Below, in pieces: positions 1-5,548 of a DNA stretch of 6,542 nucleotides (its first letter is position 1; each line of letters begins with the position of its first letter). A program made the translations under genes and the position numbers. This DNA is from Methanobacteriota archaeon (GTDB lineage: Archaea; Thermoplasmatota; Thermoplasmata; RBG-16-68-12), in assembly GCA_005878635.1 (NCBI GenBank), contig VBLS01000076.1, positions 1-6,542 of the forward strand, written 5' to 3'. The notes below the pieces were generated by a model. That model worked only from the letters and a program-made list of their open reading frames with translations, did no database searches and was not told where the DNA came from.

Positions 1-4
1 CTAC

Positions 5-10
5 TTTATT
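5..10 (+). promoter_or_regulatory. Putative TATA box of the first winged-helix gene
   Basis: The A/T-only run TTTATT is centred about 28 bases upstream of the ATG at 36, in otherwise GC-rich DNA. That is the distance expected between an archaeal TATA box and the first base of a leaderless transcript. The spacing supports 36 as the start rather than the in-frame TTG at 9, which lies inside this box. Inferred from position and composition only. Confidence 0.45.
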
Positions 11-35
11 GCCAAACGGATGGGGTCGCGCCTCC

Positions 36-338
36 ATGGACCGGCGGTTGTGGTACCTCATCGCGGGAACCCGCGGCGGGATCAACCGCGCCCGGATCCT
101 GTGGAGCCTCCACGAGCGGCCGTACAACGCGAACGACCTGGCGACGCGACTCGCGTTGGACTACAAGACCGTTCGCCATCACCTCGACGTCCTACACGAG
201 AACGACTTCGTGATGACCGTCGGGGACGCGGGCTACGGCACCCAGTACTCGTTGTCCCCGCGGCTCCAGGTCCATTTCGAGGATTTCCTGGAGATTTGGC
301 GGCGGATCGGACCCCATTCGGGGGAGACGTCGCGGTAG
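36..338 (+). CDS. Small ArsR-like winged helix-turn-helix transcriptional regulator
   Basis: A 100-residue protein that is almost entirely one DNA-binding domain. Residues about 16-27 (INRARILWSLHE) form a first helix. Residues 32-55 (NDLATRLALDYKTVRHHLDVLHEN) read as a helix-turn-helix with recognition helix KTVRHHLDVL, followed by a wing at 57-73 containing GYGTQYSLS. A C-terminal helix (about 76-92) could dimerise. This is the ArsR/HTH_20-type pattern; no metal-binding cysteines or ligand domain are visible, so the signal sensed is unknown. An in-frame TTG at 9 would add nine residues, but the ATG at 36 fits a leaderless start behind TTTATT. A small membrane protein follows after 72 bases. 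Archaeal regulators of this type are often beside small membrane proteins, which suggests functional pairing (inference). It acts as a cytoplasmic DNA-binding protein. Confidence 0.8.
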   Translation: MDRRLWYLIAGTRGGINRARILWSLHERPYNANDLATRLALDYKTVRHHLDVLHENDFVMTVGDAGYGTQYSLSPRLQVHFEDFLEIWRRIGPHSGETSR

Positions 339-346
339 CTTGATGT

Positions 347-369
347 CCCCTGTTTTCGTAGAACCGGGG
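347..369. repeat. Imperfect inverted repeat between regulator and membrane gene
   Basis: The arms CCCCTGTT (347-354) and AACCGGGG (362-369) pair at 7 of 8 positions around a 7-base centre. The repeat lies just after the regulator stop and directly upstream of the TATA-like box of the next gene. It could be an operator for the neighbouring winged-helix protein or a stem that helps end its transcript; the left arm is followed by a short T run. Neither role is shown by the sequence. Confidence 0.3.
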
Positions 370-370
370 A

Positions 371-380
371 AAAGTAGATA
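371..380 (+). promoter_or_regulatory. Putative TATA box of the three-helix membrane protein gene
   Basis: AAAGTAGATA is an A/T-rich patch centred about 35 bases before the ATG at 411, which would place transcription start near 402 and leave a leader of under ten bases. It suggests that the membrane protein has its own promoter even though it follows the regulator on the same strand. Confidence 0.4.
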
Positions 381-410
381 TGGCCTCCCCGAACGTTTCG
401 CATCGTTAGC

Positions 411-716
411 ATGGCCCTCGGGACCCTCTGGATGATCGACCTCGGGCTCGCGGCGGCGAGCATCGTCGTCTTGGCCCTGCTCCTGGTTATCTACCGCTCG
501 AATTTCCGATCCCTTCGATCGCCGCTTTCGTTCGGACTGATCGTCTTCGCGGCGCTGTTCCTCCTGGAGAACCTCGCCGCGATGTACTTCTATCTCTCCT
601 GGAACGACAGCCTCAGTACGAGCGGATATGCCGGCTCGGTCGCCATGCCGATGCTCATCCTGAATGCCGTGGAGCTCGTCGGGTTTTCGACGCTCCTGCT
701 CGTCTCCTGGCGCTGA
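411..716 (+). CDS. Small three-helix integral membrane protein, function unknown
   Basis: A 101-residue hydrophobic protein with three predicted membrane segments: residues about 6-28 (ending VVLALLLVIY), 40-61 (SFGLIVFAALFLLENLAAMY) and 76-99 (ending VGFSTLLLVSW). A positively charged loop, RSNFRSLRS (29-37), follows helix 1, which by the positive-inside rule puts that loop in the cytoplasm and the N-terminus outside. There is no cleavable signal peptide and no catalytic motif. The start ATG at 411 lies a few bases downstream of the transcription start predicted from the box at 371-380, and no Shine-Dalgarno sequence is visible. The protein follows a winged-helix regulator. Small membrane proteins of three or four helices beside ArsR-like regulators are common in archaea, but I cannot assign a named family with confidence. 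A role in membrane stress sensing or regulator tethering would be speculation. Confidence 0.72.
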   Translation: MALGTLWMIDLGLAAASIVVLALLLVIYRSNFRSLRSPLSFGLIVFAALFLLENLAAMYFYLSWNDSLSTSGYAGSVAMPMLILNAVELVGFSTLLLVSWR

Positions 717-733
717 CCGGGCGACGGTGCGGT

Positions 734-740
734 CAAATAC
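734..740 (+). promoter_or_regulatory. Putative TATA box of the aldo/keto reductase gene
   Basis: CAAATAC is the only A/T-rich patch between the stop of the membrane protein gene (716) and the GTG at 769. It is centred about 32 bases before that start, predicting transcription from near 763. This argues against the longer in-frame reading that would begin inside the previous gene at 664. Confidence 0.35.
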
Positions 741-768
741 GCCCGCTCCTTTTCGGTCCCCGAAGACC

Positions 769-1710
769 GTGCCGCTGAACTACCGACCGATGGGGAAGAC
801 CGAACTCGAGGTCTCCGAAGTTGGATTCCCGCTCTGGCCGGTCGCCTCGGGCGCCTGGGGATCGTTCTCGGACGAGCAGGCGATGGACCTGCTCAGGAAG
901 GCCTACGACGCCGGCATCAACTACTTCGACGTCGCCCCGACCGACGGAAACGGCCGAGGGGAGAGCCTCCTCGGGAAGACGTTCCAAGATCGACGCGAAC
1001 TCGTCATCATTTCGAGCAAGGTGGGCCGCGCGGAGGGCCGGCCGGACTTCTCGCCGGGCGCGATCAAGGCCTCGCTCGACAAGACGCTCGATCGACTCGC
1101 CTCGTCCTATGTGGACGTCCTGCAGCTCCACTACCCGGATGCCGCGACCGTCGGGAATGCCGCCGTGTGGCAAGCCCTTGAGGACGTGAAGGCCCAGGGA
1201 AAAATTCGGTACTACGGCATCGCCCTCGGCCCGGGCCCGGGAGGCCTCGAGGAAGGCCGCGCCGCGATGCGGAAGCACGACCTCGGCTGCATCCAGACCT
1301 ACTACAATCTCCTGGAAGAGGAGCCGGGTCGGAAGTTTTTCCCGGTCGCGTTGGAGATCAACCAGGGCATGGTGATCCGGGCGCCTCATGCCGGCGGAGT
1401 GCTTGAGTCCAACCCGGACGCGGTCCGCTTCCCCGCAGACGGGGACTTGCAGGTGAAGGACTCGACGTGGACCGAACGGGCGCGGAAGCAAGCGGCGAAT
1501 CTCCGGTGGGTGTACGAAGGAAAGGGCATGACCCTGTCCCAGGCCGCCCTGAAGTTCATCTTGTCCGAGGAGACCGTCGCCTCGGCGCTGCCGAACATCC
1601 ATCGGGAGGAGCAGCTCGCGGAATACACCGCGGTCTCCGATTTCGAATCCTTCTCGCAAGTCGAGCTCGGCGAGATCGCGGAGCAGTTCCGGCGGGGCTT
1701 CGGAGTCTGA
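769..1710 (+). CDS. Aldo/keto reductase family protein with atypical active site
   Basis: A 313-residue TIM-barrel oxidoreductase of the aldo/keto reductase superfamily, which normally reduces carbonyls with NADPH in the cytoplasm. The N-terminus NYRPMGKTELEVSEVG (4-19) is the classic first hairpin and strand. Of the catalytic tetrad, Asp54 (in NYFDVAP), Lys84 (in IISSKVG) and His121 (in VLQLHYPD) are present. The tyrosine expected five residues after the aspartate (usual pattern D-x-A-x-x-Y-G-x-G) is Asp59 here, in APTDGNGRGE. Later motifs are present: YYGIAL, QTYYNLLEEEPGRKFFPVALE, GMVIRAPHAGGVLES and the C-terminal ALKFILSEETVASALPNIHREEQLAEY. GTG 769 is chosen because it gives the standard family N-terminus; ATG 790 is a shorter alternative. 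The family is secure, but substrate and activity are not, because the general acid is missing. The next gene begins 7 bases after its stop. Confidence 0.9.
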   Translation: MPLNYRPMGKTELEVSEVGFPLWPVASGAWGSFSDEQAMDLLRKAYDAGINYFDVAPTDGNGRGESLLGKTFQDRRELVIISSKVGRAEGRPDFSPGAIKASLDKTLDRLASSYVDVLQLHYPDAATVGNAAVWQALEDVKAQGKIRYYGIALGPGPGGLEEGRAAMRKHDLGCIQTYYNLLEEEPGRKFFPVALEINQGMVIRAPHAGGVLESNPDAVRFPADGDLQVKDSTWTERARKQAANLRWVYEGKGMTLSQAALKFILSEETVASALPNIHREEQLAEYTAVSDFESFSQVELGEIAEQFRRGFGV

Positions 1711-1717
1711 CCGGCGG

Positions 1718-2281
1718 ATGATCCTCGGATATGTCGACGTGCAGGACCGGATCTACGACCTGAACTTCGCGACCTTGCGCCTTCGGGTGCGCATCGAGCC
1801 GGGACCGTCGGCGTCCGAGAGCCGCGTCGCGTTCTCCCAAGTCGCGGGGGAGGGCGCCAGGGCGTACCGCGTGATCGGGGAGGCGGACGTGACGGCGGAG
1901 GCGGCGATGGATCACGACGGCCACCGCATCCCCCTCCTGCGCGCGGTCGAAGGGCACCTGTACCGGCACGAGGCAGGATTGCTTTTCTTCGCGAACCCAG
2001 GGAAGCGCGACCCCGAGGATCCCGGATTCTTCCTCGTGAAGTTGCGCGCAATGCCCAGCGCGGTGCGATTCTTCTTCGAGGATCAAGAGGGCCGGGAGCT
2101 GATTTCGATTCCGAACGACGAAATCCTCCGACGGGAGAAGGAGGGCGACGGCATCACCGTCTACGTGAGCGCCGAGAGCGTCGCCTTGCCGAAGGAGAAA
2201 ATCGCGTACGCAATCCGCTTCGCGCCCGAGGCCCGGGTCGGGCCCGTCCTCGCCAGTGAGGCGTCTCCTCCGCGTCGGTGA
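1718..2281 (+). CDS. Hypothetical protein cotranscribed with the aldo/keto reductase
   Basis: A 187-residue soluble protein that I do not recognise. It has no signal peptide, membrane segment or cysteine pair. Alternating hydrophobic stretches suggest a largely beta fold: LRLRVRI (20-26), YRVIGEADV (50-58), GLLFFA, FFLVKL, VRFFFED and DGITVYVSAESVAL. The segment EVRK-type helix ISIPNDEILRREKEGDG (about 129-145) is charged, and the C-terminus ASPPRR looks disordered. ATG 1718 is 7 bases after the aldo/keto reductase stop, so the two are very likely one transcript, although only a weak GGCGG sits before the start. GC-rich third positions throughout support real coding. The pairing suggests a role alongside the reductase, but no function can be assigned from the sequence. 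Confidence 0.7.
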   Translation: MILGYVDVQDRIYDLNFATLRLRVRIEPGPSASESRVAFSQVAGEGARAYRVIGEADVTAEAAMDHDGHRIPLLRAVEGHLYRHEAGLLFFANPGKRDPEDPGFFLVKLRAMPSAVRFFFEDQEGRELISIPNDEILRREKEGDGITVYVSAESVALPKEKIAYAIRFAPEARVGPVLASEASPPRR

Positions 2282-2288
2282 CGAAATC

Positions 2289-2295
2289 CTTATAC
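2289..2295 (+). promoter_or_regulatory. Putative TATA box of the 45-residue membrane protein gene
   Basis: CTTATAC, preceded by an A-rich GAAAT, is centred about 35 bases before the ATG at 2327 and predicts transcription start near 2318. It lies only eight bases after the stop of the preceding hypothetical gene, so it marks a new transcription unit. Confidence 0.5.
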
Positions 2296-2326
2296 CGCGA
2301 GGCAGGTTCGCCCGTCGAGGTCCCGC

Positions 2327-2464
2327 ATGTCCTACGATGTCGGAGGATTGGGTCTGGCCGGCGAGAAGAAACCCGGCCGGCGACGCATGTACATGTTCGT
2401 CGGGGTCGCCGTCGTCGTGATCGTGATCATCGCCGTCGTCGTCAAGTTCGTCGTATACCCCTAG
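2327..2464 (+). CDS. Tiny single-span membrane protein (45 residues), function unknown
   Basis: This short reading frame starts at ATG 2327 and ends at TAG 2462-2464. Residues 1-20 are a Gly-rich polar head ending in a basic cluster (EKKPGRRR, 13-20). Residues 21-43 form one strongly hydrophobic segment dominated by Val and Ile (VAVVVIVIIAVVV), and only YP follows it. The basic cluster puts the N-terminus in the cytoplasm, giving a tail-anchor-like topology. Support comes from the TATA box at 2289-2295, a GAGGT Shine-Dalgarno-like element five bases before the ATG (2317-2321), and the clean membrane-protein composition. An overlapping frame spans the region from 2278, but it lacks a protein-like composition and only becomes genuine at 2566. 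Size and topology recall SecG/Sec61-beta, but the family's conserved head is not visible, so no function is assigned. Confidence 0.6.
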   Translation: MSYDVGGLGLAGEKKPGRRRMYMFVGVAVVVIVIIAVVVKFVVYP

Positions 2465-2497
2465 TCGCGCAGGCGCGTCCCCGCTCGCGAGCCGGCG

Positions 2498-2520
2498 GTA
2501 TCGGCTATCACCTTCGATAC
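2498..2520. repeat. Inverted repeat GTATCG/CGATAC upstream of winged-helix gene
   Basis: GTATCG at 2498-2503 is matched by its exact reverse complement CGATAC at 2515-2520, with an 11-base spacer. A further GATAC occurs at 2536-2540, and CACCTTCG is repeated at 2509-2516 and 2544-2551. All lie in the 101-base gap before the start of the short winged-helix gene, where an autoregulatory operator would be expected. The 2536-2540 copy is also about 28 bases before ATG 2566, so it may serve as a weak TATA element. Role inferred from position only. Confidence 0.3.
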
Positions 2521-2565
2521 GGGATGCGGAAGCCTGATACCCCCACCTTCGCACACTCATCTGCA

Positions 2566-2820
2566 ATGCAGGTCCGTCTCGACCCCGCCTCGAAGCGAAT
2601 CCTCGTCGCCTTCCTGGCGAGCCCGAAAACCCCCATCGAAGTCAGTCGGATCTACGGCATTCCCGTCGCGACCGTGCGGGAACGGATTCGGCGGCTGCAG
2701 GAACTCGGATTGGTCCACATGGTCCTGACGTTCGTCGATTCCACGGGACAGATGCGACAGTACTACGAGGCGGCGTTGCCGATCGACAGCTCGGACGAGG
2801 AACTCGTCGTCGAATTGTGA
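2566..2820 (+). CDS. Short winged helix-turn-helix DNA-binding protein
   Basis: An 84-residue protein made of a single DNA-binding domain. Residues 7-18 form helix 1 (PASKRILVAFLA). Residues 22-50 (TPIEVSRIYGIPVATVRERIRRLQELGLV) read as a helix-turn-helix with recognition helix VATVRERIRRLQ. Residues 51-72 form the two-stranded wing, and the acidic tail (SSDEELVVEL) resembles an interaction or disordered tail. The layout is ArsR/MarR-like with no ligand-binding domain. ATG 2566 was chosen because the domain starts there; an in-frame ATG at 2524 would add 14 residues without obvious structure and would overlap the inverted repeats. The proteasome gene starts 122 bases downstream behind its own TATA box, so any regulation of it would act at that promoter (inference). 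It is probably a cytoplasmic regulator with an unknown target. Confidence 0.75.
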   Translation: MQVRLDPASKRILVAFLASPKTPIEVSRIYGIPVATVRERIRRLQELGLVHMVLTFVDSTGQMRQYYEAALPIDSSDEELVVEL

Positions 2821-2877
2821 CGAATCCTCCCGGGACGGACCGGGTTCCTGCCGCAAACGCGACGAAGAAAGCAATAC

Positions 2878-2884
2878 TTATATA
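2878..2884 (+). promoter_or_regulatory. TATA box of the proteasome-aCPSF1 operon
   Basis: TTATATA is the best archaeal TATA-box match in the window. It is preceded by a purine-rich stretch (GAAGAAAGCAA) that could hold the BRE. Transcription would start near 2905, leaving a leader of roughly 35-40 bases before ATG 2943. That is unlike the other, near-leaderless genes here. Confidence 0.65.
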
Positions 2885-2905
2885 GTGCCGGCCGTATGCT
2901 TCGGT

Positions 2906-2919
2906 TGTCATTTTTGACA
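2906..2919. promoter_or_regulatory. Inverted repeat TGTCA-N4-TGACA at the proteasome transcription start
   Basis: TGTCA (2906-2910) and TGACA (2915-2919) are exact reverse complements around four T residues. The element sits at or just after the predicted start of transcription of the proteasome operon. It could be an operator for a dimeric repressor, or a small stem in the leader. It is the only such dyad between the TATA box and the start codon. Confidence 0.4.
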
Positions 2920-2930
2920 CCCTTTTGAAC

Positions 2931-2937
2931 GGGAGTG
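2931..2937 (+). promoter_or_regulatory. Shine-Dalgarno-like site deciding the proteasome beta start
   Basis: GGGAGTG resembles the archaeal GGAGGTG ribosome-binding consensus and ends five bases before ATG 2943. This favours 2943 over the in-frame TTG at 2925, which lies upstream of the site. Confidence 0.5.
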
Positions 2938-2942
2938 TACCA

Positions 2943-3596
2943 ATGGCAACGGTTTCGAGAGAAGTCGACACCGGGACCACGACGCTCACCACGACGCTCG
3001 GCCTCGTTTGCAAGGACGGAGTGGTCTTGGCCGCGGACCGCCGCGCGACCGCGGGGACCTTGATCGCCCACAAACGCACGAAGAAAGTCTACCGGCTCGA
3101 CGAGAACCTGGGCCTCACGACCGCGGGGTTGGTCGGGGACTTGCAGGTCCTCGCTCGCTACATCACCGCCGAGGTCGAGTTGTACAAGCTCAAGCGGGGG
3201 ATCACGATGCCCGTCGAGGCCTGTGCGACCCTCACCGCGAACATCCTGAGCGGCAGCCGCTTCTACCCGTACTGGGTCCAGCTCGTGATCGGGGGCTGGG
3301 ACCGGACGGGAGGGCACGTCTTCTCCCTCGACGCCGCCGGCGGGTCTCTCCCCGACAAATTCGTGTCCAGCGGCTCGGGCAGCCCCTACGTGTACGGGGT
3401 CCTCGAGGACCACTGGAAGGATGACATGACGCTCGACGAGGGCGCGAACCTCGCGGTCCGTGCGGTGACCGCCGCGATGAAGCGCGACGCGGTCTCCGGC
3501 GAAGGGATCGATGTCGCCCTCATCTCGAAAGACGGCTTCAAGATGTTCGACGACAAGGAAGTCGAGAAGCGCAAAACGAGTATGAAACTGGCCTGA
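2943..3596 (+). CDS. psmB: Archaeal 20S proteasome beta subunit with duplicated catalytic-threonine segment
   Basis: A 217-residue beta subunit, the proteolytic ring component of the archaeal 20S proteasome. It is an N-terminal-threonine hydrolase of the Ntn family that cuts off its own propeptide. The expected propeptide ends in TG (residues 10-11) and is followed by TTTL twice (12-15 and 16-19), then GLVCKDGVVLAADRRATAG. Counting from the conserved downstream residues (Asp17 and Lys33 in mature numbering, here Asp32 and Lys48), the catalytic Thr1 aligns with Thr16, not with Thr12 after the Gly. Other family signatures are present: AGLVGDLQVLARY (61-73), HVFSLDAAGGS (125-135), SGSGSPYVYGVLE (143-155), and RDAVSGEGIDVALI (181-194) with Asp182 and Ser185. 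Length is otherwise typical. ATG 2943 has a Shine-Dalgarno-like site at 2931-2937. aCPSF1 starts 33 bases downstream in the same operon. No alpha subunit is in the window. Confidence 0.96.
   Translation: MATVSREVDTGTTTLTTTLGLVCKDGVVLAADRRATAGTLIAHKRTKKVYRLDENLGLTTAGLVGDLQVLARYITAEVELYKLKRGITMPVEACATLTANILSGSRFYPYWVQLVIGGWDRTGGHVFSLDAAGGSLPDKFVSSGSGSPYVYGVLEDHWKDDMTLDEGANLAVRAVTAAMKRDAVSGEGIDVALISKDGFKMFDDKEVEKRKTSMKLA
2976..2999 (+). repeat. Perfect 12-base tandem duplication in psmB encoding TTTL-TTTL
   Basis: ACCACGACGCTC occurs twice head to tail (2976-2987 and 2988-2999) with no difference, including synonymous positions. It keeps the reading frame and inserts four residues at the mature N-terminus of the proteasome beta subunit. 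Removing one copy restores the usual archaeal order G|TTTLGLVCKDG. Confidence 0.95.
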
Positions 3597-3629
3597 GTCC
3601 GTCGCGACTTCGGGCCAAAGTGATGTCCG

Positions 3630-5537
3630 ATGACCATCGAGGACATTCTGAACGACGCGCGAAGCGTCGTGAAGAAAGTGGTACCTGACCACGTGGAAAT
3701 CACGCAGGTCGACTTCGAAGGCCCCACGATCGTGATCTACACGAAGAACATGGAGGTCTTCGCAGAGTCGAATGACCTCGTGCGACAGATCGCCCAGCAG
3801 CTGCGGCGCCGCATCGTCGTCCGACCGGACCCGTCGCTGCTCGCCCCCCCGGACGAGGCGGAGAAGGTGATCCGCGAGGTGATCCCCGCGGAGGCACAGA
3901 TCACCGGAATCTACTTCGAGACGGAGACGGGCGAGGTCACGATCGAAGCGCTGTCCCCCGGCATGGTGATTGGCCGTCACGGATCCGTCCTGAACGAAAT
4001 CAAGAAGAAGATCGGATGGGCGCCGAAGGTCGTTCGAACGCCGCCGATTCCTTCGAAGACCGTCGAAGAGATCCGCCAGTACCTGCGCACGATCAATGAC
4101 GAACGCCAGACGTTCCTGAAACAGGTAGGCCGCCGACTCGCACGGGAAGTCCCGCAGGGCGAGAACTACGTGCGGATCACGGCGCTCGGGGGATTCCGCC
4201 AGGTCGGCCGTTCCGCGGCCCTCCTGAGCACGCGGGAGTCGAAGGTCCTCATCGACTGCGGCGTCCTCATCTCGGAAGACAACGGATCGCCGTACCTGAA
4301 CGCCCCCGAGGTCCTGCCCCTCAGTTCGCTCGACGCGGTCGTCATCACGCACGCCCACCTGGACCATTCCGGTCTCGTGCCTGCGCTCTACAAGTACGGG
4401 TACGAGGGACCGATCTACACGACGCCTCCGACCCGGGACCTGATGTCGCTCCTACAGCTCGATTTCATCAAGGTGGCGATGGGCGAAGCCCGCAAGTCCG
4501 CGTACGATTCCAGCAACATCCGGAAAGCGGTCGCGAATACGATCCCACTGAAATACGGGGAGACCACCGACATCGCCCCGGATGTGCGCCTCACGTTCCA
4601 GAACGCGGGGCACATCCTCGGTTCGGCGGTCGCCCATTTCCACATCGGCGACGGCCTGTACAACGTCGCCATGTCCGGCGACATCAAATTCGAGAAGACG
4701 TGGCTCTTCAATCCGGCAGTGAACAAGTTCCCGCGCCTGGAGACGCTCGTCCTCGAGTCGACCTACGGCGGTTATCATGACGTGCAGCCGTCCCGCCACG
4801 AAGCCGCGCAACAGCTCAAGGAGGTCGCCAAGCGAGTTCTGACCCGAGGAGGAAAGGTTCTGATCCCCGTGTTCGCGGTCGGCCGCTCCCAGGAGGTGAT
4901 GCTCGTCCTAGAAGACGCGATCCGGAACCACCAGATCCCAGAAGTCCCGATCTACCTGGACGGCATGATTTGGGAGGCCACCGCGATTCATACCGCGTAC
5001 CCGGAGTATCTGAACAGCCAGCTCCGGACGCAGATCTTCCAGACGGGGGAGAACCCCTTCCTCAGCTCGACGTTCAAAAGGGTCGAGACCGCGGACATGC
5101 GTGCGAACATCGTCGACGATGTTGAACCGTGCATCGTCCTCGCGACCTCGGGCATGATGTCCGGGGGGCCCGTCCTGGAGTACTTCAAAGGCTGGGCGGA
5201 CAACCCGCTCCACGCCCTCCTGTTCGTCGGGTTCCAGTCAGAGGGCTCCCTCGGGCGGCGGATTCAGCGGGAGGCCCGCGAGGTCACCCTCACGGATCGG
5301 GGGCAGCCCCTCACGTTGCCGATCAAGCTGGACCTGGAGACGATCGACGGATTCTCCGGCCATTCGGACCGCCTGCAGCTGCTGAACTACGTCGGGACGA
5401 TGGAGCCGCGGCCGGAGCGCGTCATCGTGAACCACGGGGAGGAGTACAAATGCTCCGACCTGGCGTCCGGCCTCTACAAGAAGTTCGGCCTCGAGACGCG
5501 GGCGCCGATGAACCTCGAGACGATCCGCCTCAAGTGA
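3630..5537 (+). CDS. aCPSF1, KH/metallo-beta-lactamase/beta-CASP ribonuclease
   Basis: A 635-residue archaeal CPSF73-like RNase of about the family's usual length. Archaeal aCPSF1 enzymes cut RNA in U-rich 3' ends and drive transcription termination. Two N-terminal KH-like RNA-binding domains cover residues about 1-70 and 75-145, the second with the GxxG loop GRHG (115-118). The metallo-beta-lactamase core follows: Asp209 (LIDCG), HAHLDH (His241, His243, Asp245, His246), His328 (NAGHILGS) and Asp351 (SGDIK), which together bind two zinc ions. The beta-CASP cap has motif A at Glu376 (LESTYG), and B and C at His578 (GFSGHSD) and His602 (NHGEE). No key residue is missing. ATG 3630 has GTGAT four bases upstream and follows psmB by 33 bases with no promoter between them, so the two are cotranscribed. 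The psmB-aCPSF1 adjacency is known in other archaea. The gene converges on a minus-strand gene 32 bases beyond its stop. Confidence 0.96.
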   Translation: MTIEDILNDARSVVKKVVPDHVEITQVDFEGPTIVIYTKNMEVFAESNDLVRQIAQQLRRRIVVRPDPSLLAPPDEAEKVIREVIPAEAQITGIYFETETGEVTIEALSPGMVIGRHGSVLNEIKKKIGWAPKVVRTPPIPSKTVEEIRQYLRTINDERQTFLKQVGRRLAREVPQGENYVRITALGGFRQVGRSAALLSTRESKVLIDCGVLISEDNGSPYLNAPEVLPLSSLDAVVITHAHLDHSGLVPALYKYGYEGPIYTTPPTRDLMSLLQLDFIKVAMGEARKSAYDSSNIRKAVANTIPLKYGETTDIAPDVRLTFQNAGHILGSAVAHFHIGDGLYNVAMSGDIKFEKTWLFNPAVNKFPRLETLVLESTYGGYHDVQPSRHEAAQQLKEVAKRVLTRGGKVLIPVFAVGRSQEVMLVLEDAIRNHQIPEVPIYLDGMIWEATAIHTAYPEYLNSQLRTQIFQTGENPFLSSTFKRVETADMRANIVDDVEPCIVLATSGMMSGGPVLEYFKGWADNPLHALLFVGFQSEGSLGRRIQREAREVTLTDRGQPLTLPIKLDLETIDGFSGHSDRLQLLNYVGTMEPRPERVIVNHGEEYKCSDLASGLYKKFGLETRAPMNLETIRLK

Positions 5538-5548
5538 TGCCCCGATCT

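Noticed and set aside
664..768. Longer N-terminus for the aldo/keto reductase starting inside the previous gene
   Set aside because: The extra 35 residues are Ser/Arg/Pro-rich with no family similarity, and GTG 769 gives the standard aldo/keto reductase N-terminus behind a plausible TATA box.
2327..2464. Sec61-beta/SecG identity for the 45-residue membrane protein
   Set aside because: Size and topology fit, but the conserved head region preceding the membrane span in archaeal Sec61-beta is not visible.
2278..2565. In-frame upstream extension of the second winged-helix protein
   Set aside because: It reads through a different, better-supported small gene and a promoter region, and gives an Arg-rich sequence without domain structure; the DNA-binding domain starts at 2566.
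1556..2566. Minus-strand open frame of about 336 codons opposite the reductase and the hypothetical gene
   Set aside because: Arg/Pro/Asp-rich low-complexity product, antisense to better-supported genes, with no promoter or family features.
2925..2942. TTG start six codons upstream for the proteasome beta subunit
   Set aside because: It lies upstream of the Shine-Dalgarno-like site at 2931-2937, and ATG 2943 gives a typical short archaeal propeptide.
2763..4367. Long open frame on the minus strand (about 534 codons) opposite the proteasome and aCPSF1 genes
   Set aside because: It is antisense to two certain genes, its product is a charged Arg/Asp/Val-rich composition typical of reverse-frame reading in GC-rich DNA, and no domain is visible.
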